A program made the translations under genes and the position numbers. Below the pieces are notes generated by a model, which saw nothing but the letters and a program-made list of their open reading frames with translations, was not told the origin of the DNA and ran no database searches. DNA of 64,000 nt from Sutterella sp. AM11-39. Lineage in GTDB: Bacteria > Pseudomonadota > Gammaproteobacteria > Burkholderiales > Burkholderiaceae_F. Positions 1 to 9,186 of the stretch are shown here, in pieces; within the stretch, counting starts at the first letter, position 1; the number at the start of each line of letters is the position of its first letter. The DNA is taken from assembly GCF_003472385.1 (NCBI RefSeq), contig NZ_QRLV01000009.1, forward strand, positions 17,086-81,085, in the 5' to 3' direction.

Positions 1-519
1 ATTGAGGCGATGGGTAAGAAATCGGGTGTCGTGGGCACGCTGATGACCAATTTCGCGTTGGAAAAGCGCTTTGCGGAACTTGGCATTCCCTTTGAGCGTG
101 CCAAGGTGGGCGATCGCTATGTGATGGAAAGGCTGCTGGAAAAGGGGTGGCTCTACGGCGGCGAAAGTTCCGGCCATCTGATTGCTCTTGACTGCCAGAC
201 CACGGGCGACGGCATCGTCAGCGCTCTGCAAGTTCTCGCGGCCGTCGTCTCAAGCGGCAAGACGCTTGCCGAACTCACGGCCGATCTGCAGCTGATGCCG
301 CAGGTTCTCATCAACCGACGCATCGCCAAGGGCTACGATTGGAAAGCCAACGAGAAGTTTGCCGCCGAGATCAAGGCGTGCGAGGCGGAACTTGCCGATC
401 GCGGTCGCGTGCTGATTCGTCCGTCGGGAACAGAACCTCTGCTTCGCATCATGGTTGAAGCCAGGGATAAGGCTCTGGCGCAAACGCTGGCCGAACGCAT
501 GGCGCAGGCGCTGGACTGA
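1..519 (+). CDS. glmM: phosphoglucosamine mutase, C-terminal part (5' end outside window)
   Basis: GlmM converts glucosamine-6-phosphate to glucosamine-1-phosphate in the cytoplasm, feeding UDP-GlcNAc for peptidoglycan and LPS. Only the last 172 residues are present and the frame is open to the window edge. The GESSGH sugar-binding motif lies near nt 160-177, and the phosphate-binding loop RPSGTEP lies about 30 residues from the C-terminus. Both are hallmarks of the alpha-D-phosphohexomutase family. The active-site serine lies upstream of the window and cannot be checked. A strong terminator follows 22 bases after the stop, so this is the last gene of its transcript. Phosphomannomutase would be the alternative, but the C-terminal domain reads as GlmM. 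Confidence 0.9.
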   Translation: MEAMGKKSGVVGTLMTNFALEKRFAELGIPFERAKVGDRYVMERLLEKGWLYGGESSGHLIALDCQTTGDGIVSALQVLAAVVSSGKTLAELTADLQLMPQVLINRRIAKGYDWKANEKFAAEIKACEAELADRGRVLIRPSGTEPLLRIMVEARDKALAQTLAERMAQALD

Positions 520-541
520 GAAAATCCTCCGCACCAACGAA

Positions 542-582
542 AACGGGACGCAAATGCGATGATTTGCGTCCCGTTGTCTTTT
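542..582. terminator. intrinsic terminator after glmM, possibly bidirectional
   Basis: A perfect 14-bp stem (542-555 with 562-575) has a 6-base loop and is followed by a T-rich stretch on the plus strand. The minus-strand side also has a short T run, so it could act on porin read-through as well. Confidence 0.85.
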
Positions 583-598
583 ATCTGCTTCCGGGCAA

Positions 599-624
599 GG
601 GAAAGAAGCCGAAGGTTCTTTCCC
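599..624 (-). terminator. probable porin terminator
   Basis: A 9-bp perfect inverted repeat (599-607 with 616-624) begins 25 bases after the porin stop codon on the minus strand. The following T run is weak, so termination here may rely on the stronger hairpin at 542-582 too. Confidence 0.45.
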
Positions 625-648
625 GATGCATCGGTTGAAGTCAAGCGA

Positions 649-1830
649 TTAGAACTTGTGCTTCAGACCGCAGTTGACCTGAACCCAGGAAGGATCGTAG
701 CTGTTGCCCTTGGAGGTGTCGATGCTGTCCTGCAGGTAGCCGGCACCCATGTAGACGGTGGTGCGCTTGGAGAGGTAGTACTCGTAGCCGGCACCGACCA
801 TGAAGCGCTTGAGGTCCTGATCGACATCAGAGGTGACAGTTGTGCCTTTATTGTCGGAGGAGGCATCCAAGTAGCCGAGGGTGGTCTTGACCTTGCCGTT
901 GCCGACCGGAATGTCCACGCCGAGCATCACGGACCAGCCGTTGGCGTCACCGAAACCACGATTAACGTACTTGTCATTGCTATCCTTGAAGTTGCCCATG
1001 CGGCCCCAGTCGCCACCGAAGCTGCTCGAGCCGACAGCCTTGGCGTTGTCGAACCAGTGCACGCCGAGGTAGGACTTGGCAAAGCCGCAGTCGTAGTTGA
1101 CGGCAGCCGTGATCGTGATCTGGTCGTCTTCGGTGTCAAAGGAATTGTTGTCGCCGAAGCTGGCCTTGTTCAGCACGTCGACAGCGCCGTACAGGCTCAG
1201 ACCGCCGTTGTTGTAGGTCACGGCAGCGGCGTAGTAGCGGTCGCGCGAGGATTCGTTTTCGTAGGTCTTGTCTTCTTCGTTACCCATGCCGTACAGCACC
1301 CAGACTTCAGCGCCGGCGAAGTTCGGGGTCTTGTAGTAAACCATGTTGTCCATACGGGTCGGACGATAGGCCTGCATGTAGCTCTGAACGCCGACGTCAC
1401 CCCAGCCCGTACCGAAGGAGGAGAAGTAGCCGCCCAGACCGGTCGTGCCGGAATCGTTGGCGAGCGTGCTCAGACGGCCCATACCGAACTTACCGAAGCC
1501 GCCTTCGATGTAGATGCTCGATTCACGGTTAAAGAGTCGGTCGTCGCCCATGGCGCCGGTGTCGGAGTTAAAGCCGTTTTCGAGGATGAAGCCGACCGTC
1601 AGGCCGTTGCCGAGTTCCTCGACGCCCTTGAGGCCGAAGCGGGAGCCGGAGCTCTGACCGGACATCATGCCGAAGCTGTTGTCGGCATTGTCGGTCAAAG
1701 TGGAGTAGTTGTCGTCGTTGTAGGAGTTGTAGGCAAAGCCGGTATCGATGATACCGTACAGCGTCACGGACGCTGCGGAGGCGCTGCACATTGCCGCGGC
1801 AGCAGCCAAACCAACCAAAGTCTTTTTCAT
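649..1830 (-). CDS. outer-membrane porin (Gram-negative porin_4 family)
   Basis: A 393-residue general diffusion porin, expected to form a 16-stranded trimeric beta-barrel for small hydrophilic solutes. The start is placed at the ATG at 1830 because it opens a textbook signal peptide (MKKTLVG, then an Ala-rich core ending about residue 20). An AGGAAC ribosome-binding site lies just upstream. The mature N-terminus SVTLYGIIDTG is the standard first strand of betaproteobacterial porins, and the chain ends in Phe, the BAM recognition residue. Glycine- and asparagine-rich loops alternate with short amphipathic strands. A longer frame upstream of 1830 lacks any export signal and is not used. Substrate specificity cannot be read from the sequence. 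Confidence 0.93.
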   Translation of the reverse strand: MKKTLVGLAAAAAMCSASAASVTLYGIIDTGFAYNSYNDDNYSTLTDNADNSFGMMSGQSSGSRFGLKGVEELGNGLTVGFILENGFNSDTGAMGDDRLFNRESSIYIEGGFGKFGMGRLSTLANDSGTTGLGGYFSSFGTGWGDVGVQSYMQAYRPTRMDNMVYYKTPNFAGAEVWVLYGMGNEEDKTYENESSRDRYYAAAVTYNNGGLSLYGAVDVLNKASFGDNNSFDTEDDQITITAAVNYDCGFAKSYLGVHWFDNAKAVGSSSFGGDWGRMGNFKDSNDKYVNRGFGDANGWSVMLGVDIPVGNGKVKTTLGYLDASSDNKGTTVTSDVDQDLKRFMVGAGYEYYLSKRTTVYMGAGYLQDSIDTSKGNSYDPSWVQVNCGLKHKF

Positions 1831-2431
1831 GATTGACGTTCCTGGGAAAGAAAGCCGAAAAAATAAATGACGGTGTGTGAAATTACTTCTTCTTCGGAAC
1901 AGTGACGCTGCCCCGAGCACACACAACAAGAGAAAGTGCACAATCGCAGAGAATCCTTGATGCGGCTCTTTCTATTTTTGGTGCCTCAAGCGAGGACTCG
2001 GACGTGAGGATACGGATTATTTGTTTCAGTTCAAGTACAGATTCATGAAAAGTCCATGACGAATTTTTCATGTTAAATTTTTGTAACTGATTGATTTTAT
2101 TGAAGAAATAACTTATTTTCGGTTGGCGGAAATTGTTAGGGGCAGTAGGACGTTTAACTTAGTGCTGAGGTAGAAAAACAACACTTTCGGCGTCCGCTTT
2201 TTTTGCTTTTTTGTTCCAAAACAAAGGAGTCTTTTTCCTTTACGGGCAAAACGACTCTCTTTTGCGGCACAGCGAAAGATTCGGAAGGACGGTCTCAGAG
2301 CGATGTTCCGGGAATTGTTTCCGAACAAAGCCTTTCCTGTAAAATTCCCCGAATCGTTGCGGGTGCAAAGCCCGCGGTTTTGTTGCGCCCGAAAATTGGG
2401 CGTACTGCTTATCGGATAAGACACATTTTTT
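1831..2431. other. divergent intergenic region between the porin and alaS
   Basis: About 600 bases separate the divergently transcribed porin and alaS. The region is AT-rich in its middle (1960-2260). It has T runs at 2195-2215 and a GC hairpin (GCGGG/CCCGC) in the presumed alaS leader near 2358-2374. An imperfect inverted repeat (TCATGAAAA ... TTTTTCATG) spans about 2043-2072 upstream of the porin. No convincing coding sequence is visible. It must hold both promoters, but no unambiguous -35/-10 pair could be assigned. Confidence 0.6.
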
Positions 2432-5074
2432 ATGAAACCCGACACCTACATGACGGCCGCCGAGATTCGCACGGCTTTTTTGAAGTTTTTCGAGAGCAAA
2501 GGCCACCCCATTGTGGCTTCGAGTCCGGTGATCCCTCAGGACGACCCGACGCTGCTTTTTACCAACGCGGGTATGAATCAGTTCAAGGACAACTTCCTCG
2601 GTCTTGACAAGAGCCTGAAGCGTGCCACCACGGCTCAGAAGTGCATTCGCGCCGGCGGCAAGCACAACGACTTGGACAATGTCGGGTATACCGCGCGCCA
2701 CCACACGTTCTTCGAAATGCTCGGTAACTTCAGCTTCGGCGACTACTTCAAACGCGAAGCCATTGCCTGGGCCTGGGAACTCCTCACGCAGGTCTACAAG
2801 CTTCCGGCCGAACGTCTCTGGGTGACGGTCTACATCGAAGACGACGAAGCCTACGACATTTGGAACAAGGAAATCGGCGTGCCGGCCGAGCGCATCGTGC
2901 GCATCGGCGACAACAAGGGTGCCCGCTACATGTCGGACAACTTCTGGATGATGGGCGACACCGGCCCTTGCGGTCCGTGCTCGGAAATCTTCTTTGACCG
3001 CGGCCCCAAGATCCAGGGCGGCCCTCCGGGAAGCCCCGATGAAGACGGCGACCGTTACATGGAAATCTGGAACCTGGTGTTCACGCAGTTCAACCGTGAT
3101 ACCGCCGGCAACATGAATCGTCTGCCCAAGCCCAACATCGACACGGGCATGGGCCTGGAACGTCTTGCTTCCGTTCTGCAGGAAGTCGACACCAACTACG
3201 ATATCGACCTTTTCCAGAATCTGATGCGCGCCGCCAAAGAAGCCGTTGAAGCGGCCGGCGCCGAAAACGTGGATCCCCAGAGCCCGTCTCTGAAGGTCAT
3301 CGCAGACCACATCCGTTCCTGCGGCTTTGCCGTTGCTGACGGCGTCAAGCCCGGCAACGAAGGTCGCGCTTATGTGATCCGCCGCATCTGCCGCCGCGCG
3401 ATCCGCCACGGCTACAAGCTGGGCGCCCGCGGTCTGTTCTTCTACAAGTTGATCGAACCGCTTGCCCGCGAAATGGGCGACATCTATCCGGAAATCAAGA
3501 ATCCGAAGATTGCCGAAGTGATCCGCGCGGAAGAAGAACGCTTCCTGCAGACGCTCTCCAACGGCATGCAGATCCTTGACGAGGCCATGGCCGAATGCAA
3601 GGACGGCGTGCTGCCCGGCGACATCGCCTTTAAGCTGCACGACACCTACGGCTTCCCGGTGGACCTCACGGGCGACGTGTGCCGTGAGCGCGGTCTGACG
3701 GTCGACACCGAAGGCTTTGAAGCTTGCATGCTTGAGCAGAAGAACAAGGCTCGCGCCGCAGGCAAGTTCAAAATTGCCGCCGACGTGCTCTTTACGGGCG
3801 ACAACAACGAATTCGTGGGCTACGACACGCTTGAGACGCCTGAAGCGAAGGTGCTTGCGCTCTACAAGGACGGCATTCAGGTCGAATCGGCTCAGGCCGG
3901 CGACGATGTGCTCGTTATTCTCGACAAGACCCCGTTCTATGCCGAAATGGGCGGCCAGGTGGGCGACACCGGCGTGCTCGAAAACGGCACGACGCTTTTG
4001 CAGGTGCGCGACTGCCTCAAGCTCAAGGCAAGCGTCTTCAGTCACGTTGCTCACGTCTGCGAAGGCGAAATCAAGACGGGCGACACGTTCAAGGCCGTGG
4101 TCGACGCCAAGCGCCGTGAGGCCATCATGCGCAACCACTCGGTGACGCACATCATGCACAAGGCGCTGCGCGAAGTGCTCGGAGAACATGTGGCCCAGAA
4201 GGGAAGCCTTGTGAACGACGCCGTCACGCGCTTTGACTTCCATCACGACAAGCCGATGACCGCCGATGAAATCCGTCAGGTCGAAGATATTGTCAACGCT
4301 GAAATTCTTGCCAACACGCCGGTGCAGTGTCGTGTGATGTCGCTTGAAGACGCCCGCAACAGCGGCGCGACGATGCTCTTTGGCGAAAAGTACGGCGAAA
4401 CGGTGCGCGTTTTGAACATCGGCACCTCGGTGGAACTCTGCGGCGGTACCCACGTGTCCCGCACGGGTGACATCGGCGCCTTCAAGATCATCAGCGAAGC
4501 GGGCATTTCCGCCGGCGTTCGCCGTGTGGAAGCCGTGACCGGTCTTAACGCCGTTCGTCTGATGCAAGACAATGCCGAGCTGCTTGCGACGGCTGCCGCC
4601 AAGTTCAAGGCGCCGGCTCAGGAACTGCCCGAAAAGATTGACCATTTGGGCGAAACCGTCAAGCGTCTGGAAAAAGAATTGGCAGAAGCCAAGGCCAAGC
4701 TCGCTGCCAAGCAGGGCGATGAAGCCTTGAGTGCCGCTCAGGACGTCAACGGCGTGAAGGTGCTGCTCACGACGCTCGAAGGCATTGATGCCAAGACCTT
4801 GCGCGAAACCATGGACAAGTTCAAGAACAAGTTTGGTTCGGCCGTGATCGTTCTCGCGGTGACCGGCGGTGACAAGGCTCAGCTTTGCGCCGGCGTCACG
4901 AAGGATTTGATCGGCAAGGTGAAGGCGGGTGAACTCGTCAACTTCGTCGCGGCTCAGTGCGGCGGCAAGGGCGGCGGCAAGCCCGACATGGCCATGGCCG
5001 GTGCTTCTGACGTCAAGGCGCTGCCGGCGGCGCTTGAAAGCGCACGCGCCTGGATTGCCGAAAAGCTTGCCTGA
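2432..5074 (+). CDS. alaS: alanyl-tRNA synthetase
   Basis: Charges tRNA-Ala with alanine and edits mischarged Ser/Gly. At 880 residues it is full-length for bacterial AlaRS (E. coli 876). The N-terminal class II catalytic domain begins [18 protein letters not shown]. The editing domain carries HSVTHIMHK (first His near residue 569) and the later CGGTH zinc motif near residue 670. A coiled coil and C-Ala domain ending in [15 protein letters not shown] follow. The start at 2432 is preferred over the in-frame ATG at 2450 because a GGATAAG element lies about 11 bases upstream. The tusA-like gene starts only 5 bases downstream, so the two are probably co-transcribed. Confidence 0.97.
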   Translation: MKPDTYMTAAEIRTAFLKFFESKGHPIVASSPVIPQDDPTLLFTNAGMNQFKDNFLGLDKSLKRATTAQKCIRAGGKHNDLDNVGYTARHHTFFEMLGNFSFGDYFKREAIAWAWELLTQVYKLPAERLWVTVYIEDDEAYDIWNKEIGVPAERIVRIGDNKGARYMSDNFWMMGDTGPCGPCSEIFFDRGPKIQGGPPGSPDEDGDRYMEIWNLVFTQFNRDTAGNMNRLPKPNIDTGMGLERLASVLQEVDTNYDIDLFQNLMRAAKEAVEAAGAENVDPQSPSLKVIADHIRSCGFAVADGVKPGNEGRAYVIRRICRRAIRHGYKLGARGLFFYKLIEPLAREMGDIYPEIKNPKIAEVIRAEEERFLQTLSNGMQILDEAMAECKDGVLPGDIAFKLHDTYGFPVDLTGDVCRERGLTVDTEGFEACMLEQKNKARAAGKFKIAADVLFTGDNNEFVGYDTLETPEAKVLALYKDGIQVESAQAGDDVLVILDKTPFYAEMGGQVGDTGVLENGTTLLQVRDCLKLKASVFSHVAHVCEGEIKTGDTFKAVVDAKRREAIMRNHSVTHIMHKALREVLGEHVAQKGSLVNDAVTRFDFHHDKPMTADEIRQVEDIVNAEILANTPVQCRVMSLEDARNSGATMLFGEKYGETVRVLNIGTSVELCGGTHVSRTGDIGAFKIISEAGISAGVRRVEAVTGLNAVRLMQDNAELLATAAAKFKAPAQELPEKIDHLGETVKRLEKELAEAKAKLAAKQGDEALSAAQDVNGVKVLLTTLEGIDAKTLRETMDKFKNKFGSAVIVLAVTGGDKAQLCAGVTKDLIGKVKAGELVNFVAAQCGGKGGGKPDMAMAGASDVKALPAALESARAWIAEKLA

Positions 5075-5079
5075 TCATC

Positions 5080-5307
5080 ATGACTGCAACGCTGGACTGC
5101 TGCGGGATGAAGTGCCCGCAGCCGGTGCTCAAAGCCAAAAAGGCTCTCAAGGATGTGGAGGTCGGTGAGGCGCTTGAAGTGCTCACCGACGATCCGCATG
5201 CGATCGAGGACTTGAAAGTCTTCTGCACGCAGGGCGGGCACACCGTGGTGAGTCAGGAAACGGACGAGCAAGGTAAGACGCGTCACGTGATTCGTAAGGA
5301 ACACTGA
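5080..5307 (+). CDS. tusA: TusA/SirA-family sulfur carrier protein
   Basis: A 75-residue cytoplasmic protein of the TusA (SirA/YedF) family. The signature CGMKCPQPV near residues 9-17 contains the CPxP motif, whose cysteine carries the persulfide in sulfur relay (for example to tRNA 2-thiouridine synthesis). The length and the beta-alpha-beta-alpha-beta pattern fit the family. It sits 5 bases after alaS and before a strong terminator, so it shares the alaS transcript. YedF-type paralogues have the same motif, so assignment to TusA proper rather than a related sulfur carrier is likely but not certain. Confidence 0.8.
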   Translation: MTATLDCCGMKCPQPVLKAKKALKDVEVGEALEVLTDDPHAIEDLKVFCTQGGHTVVSQETDEQGKTRHVIRKEH

Positions 5308-5330
5308 GACGCCTGAAATTTCGGCACATT

Positions 5331-5376
5331 CTTCGGCCTTTGTCGGGACGACCGGCGAAGGCCGAAGTTCTTTTTG
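5331..5376 (+). terminator. intrinsic terminator after alaS-tusA
   Basis: A 16-bp stem (5331-5346 with 5352-5367, two G-U pairs in RNA) has a 5-base loop and is followed by TTCTTTTTG. It separates tusA from the convergent tamB, whose stop codon lies only 7 bases beyond. Confidence 0.9.
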
Positions 5377-5382
5377 TGGCGT

Positions 5383-8300
5383 CTAAAACTCGAACGTATA
5401 GAGCACGTCGAGACTTTGCGCGGCGCCGGAACTGGCTTCCACAAAGAGTCGGGCCAGAAGTCGGTAGCGCAGCGTCAGCGTGGCGATGGAGTCAAAAATG
5501 CCCATCGCGTACTTTACTTGCAGTCCGGGCAGAACGTAGCCGCTGACGACCACCTGAGAGTCGTTGCCCGTACCCGAAGTCGATACGTTCAGGTCGCTGA
5601 TGCGAAGCATTTCTCCGATGCCCGAAACGAGCTGACCGGTCTGGGAAAGGCCCATGCCCAGAAGCGCCGAGGTGAGCATGGAGTTGTCACCGTCGTTGGA
5701 TGTCTTCAGACCTTGGCCGCGCATGATGTAGGAGATGGCGTCGGCCTGCGACATGGCGGGATCCGTGAAGAGTTCCGTTTGAGGTGCGTCGCTCGGCCCC
5801 TTGATGCGGATGCCCGCCGTGACGTCGTCTTCGATGGCGTCCGGATTGCGGATGGCCTCAAAGTCAAGGATCGGCTTGTTGACGGGGCCGGCAAAGGTCA
5901 GGTTGCCTTTGTTGATCACGAGGTCCTGACCGTAGGCTTTGAAGGTGCCGTTTACCAGTTTGATGGTGCCGCTCAAGCCCAGATTCTGATCGTTCTGCGC
6001 AACGGTCACATCGCCTTGCAGTTCGCTTTTTAAGCCGAAGGCACTTAGGTTGACCTCATCGCCCAAATGGATCACAAGAGAGCTTTCGATCTGAAGCGGG
6101 GTGCGGACGCGAACGGCTACCTGATTGGCTTCGACGATTTCTTCGTCGGCCGAAGCGGAAATGGCGCCGGTAGGCAGGTCGTTGACGGTGATGCGCGCCT
6201 GGTTGATCTGAATGCTTCCTGAAAGGTTGAGGTTTTGCAGCGAGATGCTCGCCTGCACGTCGGGCGTGACATGCGCCGTGACGTAAGGCGGCAGGCTCAC
6301 GCGCACTTTGTCGCCCTTGACGGCAACGCGAGCCGTCGGGTTTTCCGGGTCACTCCATTTTGCGTTGCCGGTGACGTTGATCTTGCCTTGGGCGGTCTGA
6401 AGATCGGCGATGAGTTCCGACTGATCGCCTTCGAAATGCAGCGTGACGTTGGACGGCTTCATGTCAAGCGGCACGGCCTGACCTTGTGCGGCAAAAGCGT
6501 CAAGCTTGATATCGCCGTAAAGCGCGGGCTTTTGCAATGTGCCTCGGGGCTGCAGTTCGGCCGAAAGGGTTCCGCTTGCCGAGAGTTGAGGCGAAAGCGA
6601 GGCAAGCACGGGATTGAACTGAGCGAGTTGCACATCGTCGACCGTCACGGAGCCTGAGAGCTGACGCTTTGTGAGAGGATCGGCTACGGCGATGTCGGCT
6701 TTCAATTCGCCTCCGTCTTTAAGTGACACCGTGCTTTGGATCTGCGCGGATTGAGGTTTGAAGTCGGCGGACAATTTCGTTTCTTTGAAGTGCAGCGTTT
6801 GACGCGAACCGTTCGTTTCGGCCGTCACCGAAATGCCGCGCCCGGCCACTTCTACATGCGCGACGGCGTGTTCGGGCGAGGGTTCGGTCCAGCTCACGGT
6901 TGCCGTTGCATCCGTGCGACCCTTGACATCAAGATCCGGCGGCAGGAGGTCTTTGATGAGAGAAAAGTCTGCGTTTTTGACGTCAAGCGCGAGACTGCCT
7001 TGTTTGCCGGCGTGAAGTTCTTCCCTGAGACAGACTTCAAGATTTTGCGAATTGCTCGACCAGCAGTGCGGCGAGAGCGAGGCCTGCGAGGCGTTTATGT
7101 TGAAGGCAAGCTTCGGTTTGTCGGCAGTCGTCCAGGTGCCGCGATCGGTTTTGAGCGCTGCCGAGACGAGTTCTCCGTTCCAATGAGTTCCTGATTCGTC
7201 GAGGTGACCGTCGAGGCGCGCATCAATGGCAACGGGAGAACCCTTGCTTGTCACCTGCAGCGTGTGCACGGACTGCGTGCCGGAGAAAGATGCGGAAATC
7301 GTTTTGAACGAAACCGAAGAGGCGGACAGATTGGCAGCACTGAGTTTTACGTCGGCCTTGGGAAGGCGCTCGCCTTTACTCTGTGTTGTCGTGACTTGAG
7401 CGGAAACATCGGCGCGCGCAAGCGACATGTCTCCGAACTGCAGCGAAGAGGCATGCATTTGGGCCGACAATTGAGGAATGGAAAGCGTACCGGTGAGTTT
7501 TCCTGAACCGGTGACACTGCCGCGCAGCGTTTTGTCGATGCGCGAGAGGTCGGGTGCGCTGACGCGAAATGCCCCGGAGAGTGTTTCCTTTTTCAATGCG
7601 GTATCGAGCTCAAGAGAGGCGTTGTCGGCTTTCAGAAGCAAGTTCTTGACAGCAAACGAGTCCGTGCCCTGAATGTGACCTGTGGTTTGTGCCGTGAAGG
7701 GCACATCGTTTAGCGAGGCTTTGACCGTAAGTGACGTGATGTCAACGGCCAAAGACCGGGGATCAAAGTCTGCTGCCGTTGAGGCCGTCAAGGCAAGTTC
7801 TGCCGATCCGTTTGTCTTGGGAGAATCTGCCGGGAGCAGTTTGCCCAGATCCTTGAGGTCGGACCAGGAGAGCGTGGCCGAGCCCGAAGCCGATGCCTTC
7901 TTGTCGGTCAAAGCGGCATGAAATGCGGAATGCAGCATGTTTTTGCCGATGCTTGCATCCAGCCGAAGGTCGGACAATGTGGTTTTCTTTCCTTGACCGG
8001 AGACGGAAAGGTCGGCAGGTCGGGCAAGAAGGGCAGAGGCGGCGCGAGTTGAAATCGAAAGATCGTAGGCGTCGTACGTACCCGCCAGTTTAACGTCGAT
8101 GTTCTGAAGTTCTCCTTCGGTACCGATCAAGTCTTTGAGAGCAGTCAGATCCAAGTCGCCCGTTACAGCCAGTCGGAAAGCAGGATTGGCTTTGGCGGTT
8201 TCGATGTTGGCCTGAACGTTCAGGATCTTTTGAGCCGACGTTGTCTGAAGCCTCAGATTGGTTTCGGAGGTGAGATCAAAAGTGGCGGCGGCCGTGATCG

Positions 8301-9186
8301 GATAGGCGGACAAAGGAGCCTGACGCGCCGTCACGGCAGCGTCCAGTTTGCCTTTGGGGATGCCGCCGAGCGTCATTTCTCCCTTAACGGAGGCGTCAAC
8401 TGCCGGATGCGCAGCGACGAGTTTGGCGATGTGAACGCTTTGAGGGGCGGCGGTAAATGTTGCCGAAAGCGTTTCGAGCACGGTTTCGTCGTTGAGTTTG
8501 ACATCGGAAACCGAAAGCGCCTTTACGTCCACAGTAAGCGGCAGTTCGGGCACCGCAAAGGGCTCAAGCAACGGTTTGGCAAAAAGCGCGTTTAACGTTT
8601 CGACCAGCGGCTCAGGTTTTTCATCGGTAGCCTTCGGTGTTTCGGGCAGATGAACGGAGATGCCCGCCATATTCAGGTTCTCTGTTGTGACCGTGCCGCC
8701 GGCGGCAGAGGCGGCTAGAGACAGGTCACGAACCGCAACATCAAACGCATCGGACTGAACGTGCGTGTCGGTGAAACGCACATCCGTGAGCGCAACGGAA
8801 AACGGCAGAAAGATCGGTGCGTTGTCTGAGGCGGCGGTTTCGGTGGCGGATTCCTGGTTTTCAGCGAGAGCGACCCGGAGCCCTTCAACGTGGAGTTTCC
8901 TGATGTCGGCATGTCGTTCGAGCGGGCGCAGATTGGCGATCGAGAACTGCACTCGCTTAAGTTCAAGAGTTACTGGCGTCGTCTGATAGCGAATTTCTGA
9001 TATGTCCGCATCAAAGAGTGTGCCGCTGACGTGGCCGACACTAAGCTCAGGCAGGAACTTTTGCGCGAGCGAAACGCCTGTTTGCAGCCCCCAGGGGGTG
9101 AGCGCAAAGACAACGAGACCGACACAAAGCACCAGCGGGACGGCCAGCGCGAAGCCGATGCATTTCAAAAGACGAGAAACTCTCAT
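5383..9186 (-). CDS. tamB: translocation and assembly module inner-membrane component TamB
   Basis: A 1267-residue AsmA-like protein. TamB spans the periplasm as a long beta-groove and works with TamA in outer-membrane protein assembly and phospholipid transport. One N-terminal membrane anchor (about residues 8-30, hydrophobic run ending ALTPWGLQTG) precedes a very long beta-rich repetitive region. The TamB C-terminal domain (DUF490) ends in Phe. The start is placed at the ATG at 9186 because it opens the membrane anchor and overlaps the tamA stop by one base (TGATG), an arrangement for translational coupling. A 64-residue upstream extension in the same frame has no membrane or signal character. 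Length and context match the family. Confidence 0.93.
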   Translation of the reverse strand: MRVSRLLKCIGFALAVPLVLCVGLVVFALTPWGLQTGVSLAQKFLPELSVGHVSGTLFDADISEIRYQTTPVTLELKRVQFSIANLRPLERHADIRKLHVEGLRVALAENQESATETAASDNAPIFLPFSVALTDVRFTDTHVQSDAFDVAVRDLSLAASAAGGTVTTENLNMAGISVHLPETPKATDEKPEPLVETLNALFAKPLLEPFAVPELPLTVDVKALSVSDVKLNDETVLETLSATFTAAPQSVHIAKLVAAHPAVDASVKGEMTLGGIPKGKLDAAVTARQAPLSAYPITAAATFDLTSETNLRLQTTSAQKILNVQANIETAKANPAFRLAVTGDLDLTALKDLIGTEGELQNIDVKLAGTYDAYDLSISTRAASALLARPADLSVSGQGKKTTLSDLRLDASIGKNMLHSAFHAALTDKKASASGSATLSWSDLKDLGKLLPADSPKTNGSAELALTASTAADFDPRSLAVDITSLTVKASLNDVPFTAQTTGHIQGTDSFAVKNLLLKADNASLELDTALKKETLSGAFRVSAPDLSRIDKTLRGSVTGSGKLTGTLSIPQLSAQMHASSLQFGDMSLARADVSAQVTTTQSKGERLPKADVKLSAANLSASSVSFKTISASFSGTQSVHTLQVTSKGSPVAIDARLDGHLDESGTHWNGELVSAALKTDRGTWTTADKPKLAFNINASQASLSPHCWSSNSQNLEVCLREELHAGKQGSLALDVKNADFSLIKDLLPPDLDVKGRTDATATVSWTEPSPEHAVAHVEVAGRGISVTAETNGSRQTLHFKETKLSADFKPQSAQIQSTVSLKDGGELKADIAVADPLTKRQLSGSVTVDDVQLAQFNPVLASLSPQLSASGTLSAELQPRGTLQKPALYGDIKLDAFAAQGQAVPLDMKPSNVTLHFEGDQSELIADLQTAQGKINVTGNAKWSDPENPTARVAVKGDKVRVSLPPYVTAHVTPDVQASISLQNLNLSGSIQINQARITVNDLPTGAISASADEEIVEANQVAVRVRTPLQIESSLVIHLGDEVNLSAFGLKSELQGDVTVAQNDQNLGLSGTIKLVNGTFKAYGQDLVINKGNLTFAGPVNKPILDFEAIRNPDAIEDDVTAGIRIKGPSDAPQTELFTDPAMSQADAISYIMRGQGLKTSNDGDNSMLTSALLGMGLSQTGQLVSGIGEMLRISDLNVSTSGTGNDSQVVVSGYVLPGLQVKYAMGIFDSIATLTLRYRLLARLFVEASSGAAQSLDVLYTFEF

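Noticed and set aside
559-1836. Long open frame on the plus strand opposite the porin
   Set aside because: Repetitive Val/Ala/Gly-rich translation with no family resemblance; the opposite strand has a full porin with signal peptide and C-terminal Phe.
2240-4645. 801-codon minus-strand frame opposite alaS, and a similar 699-codon frame opposite dnaK (22319-24418)
   Set aside because: Both mirror highly expressed genes with strong third-position bias, which opens the antisense frame. Translations are His/Val/Ala-rich and unlike real proteins.
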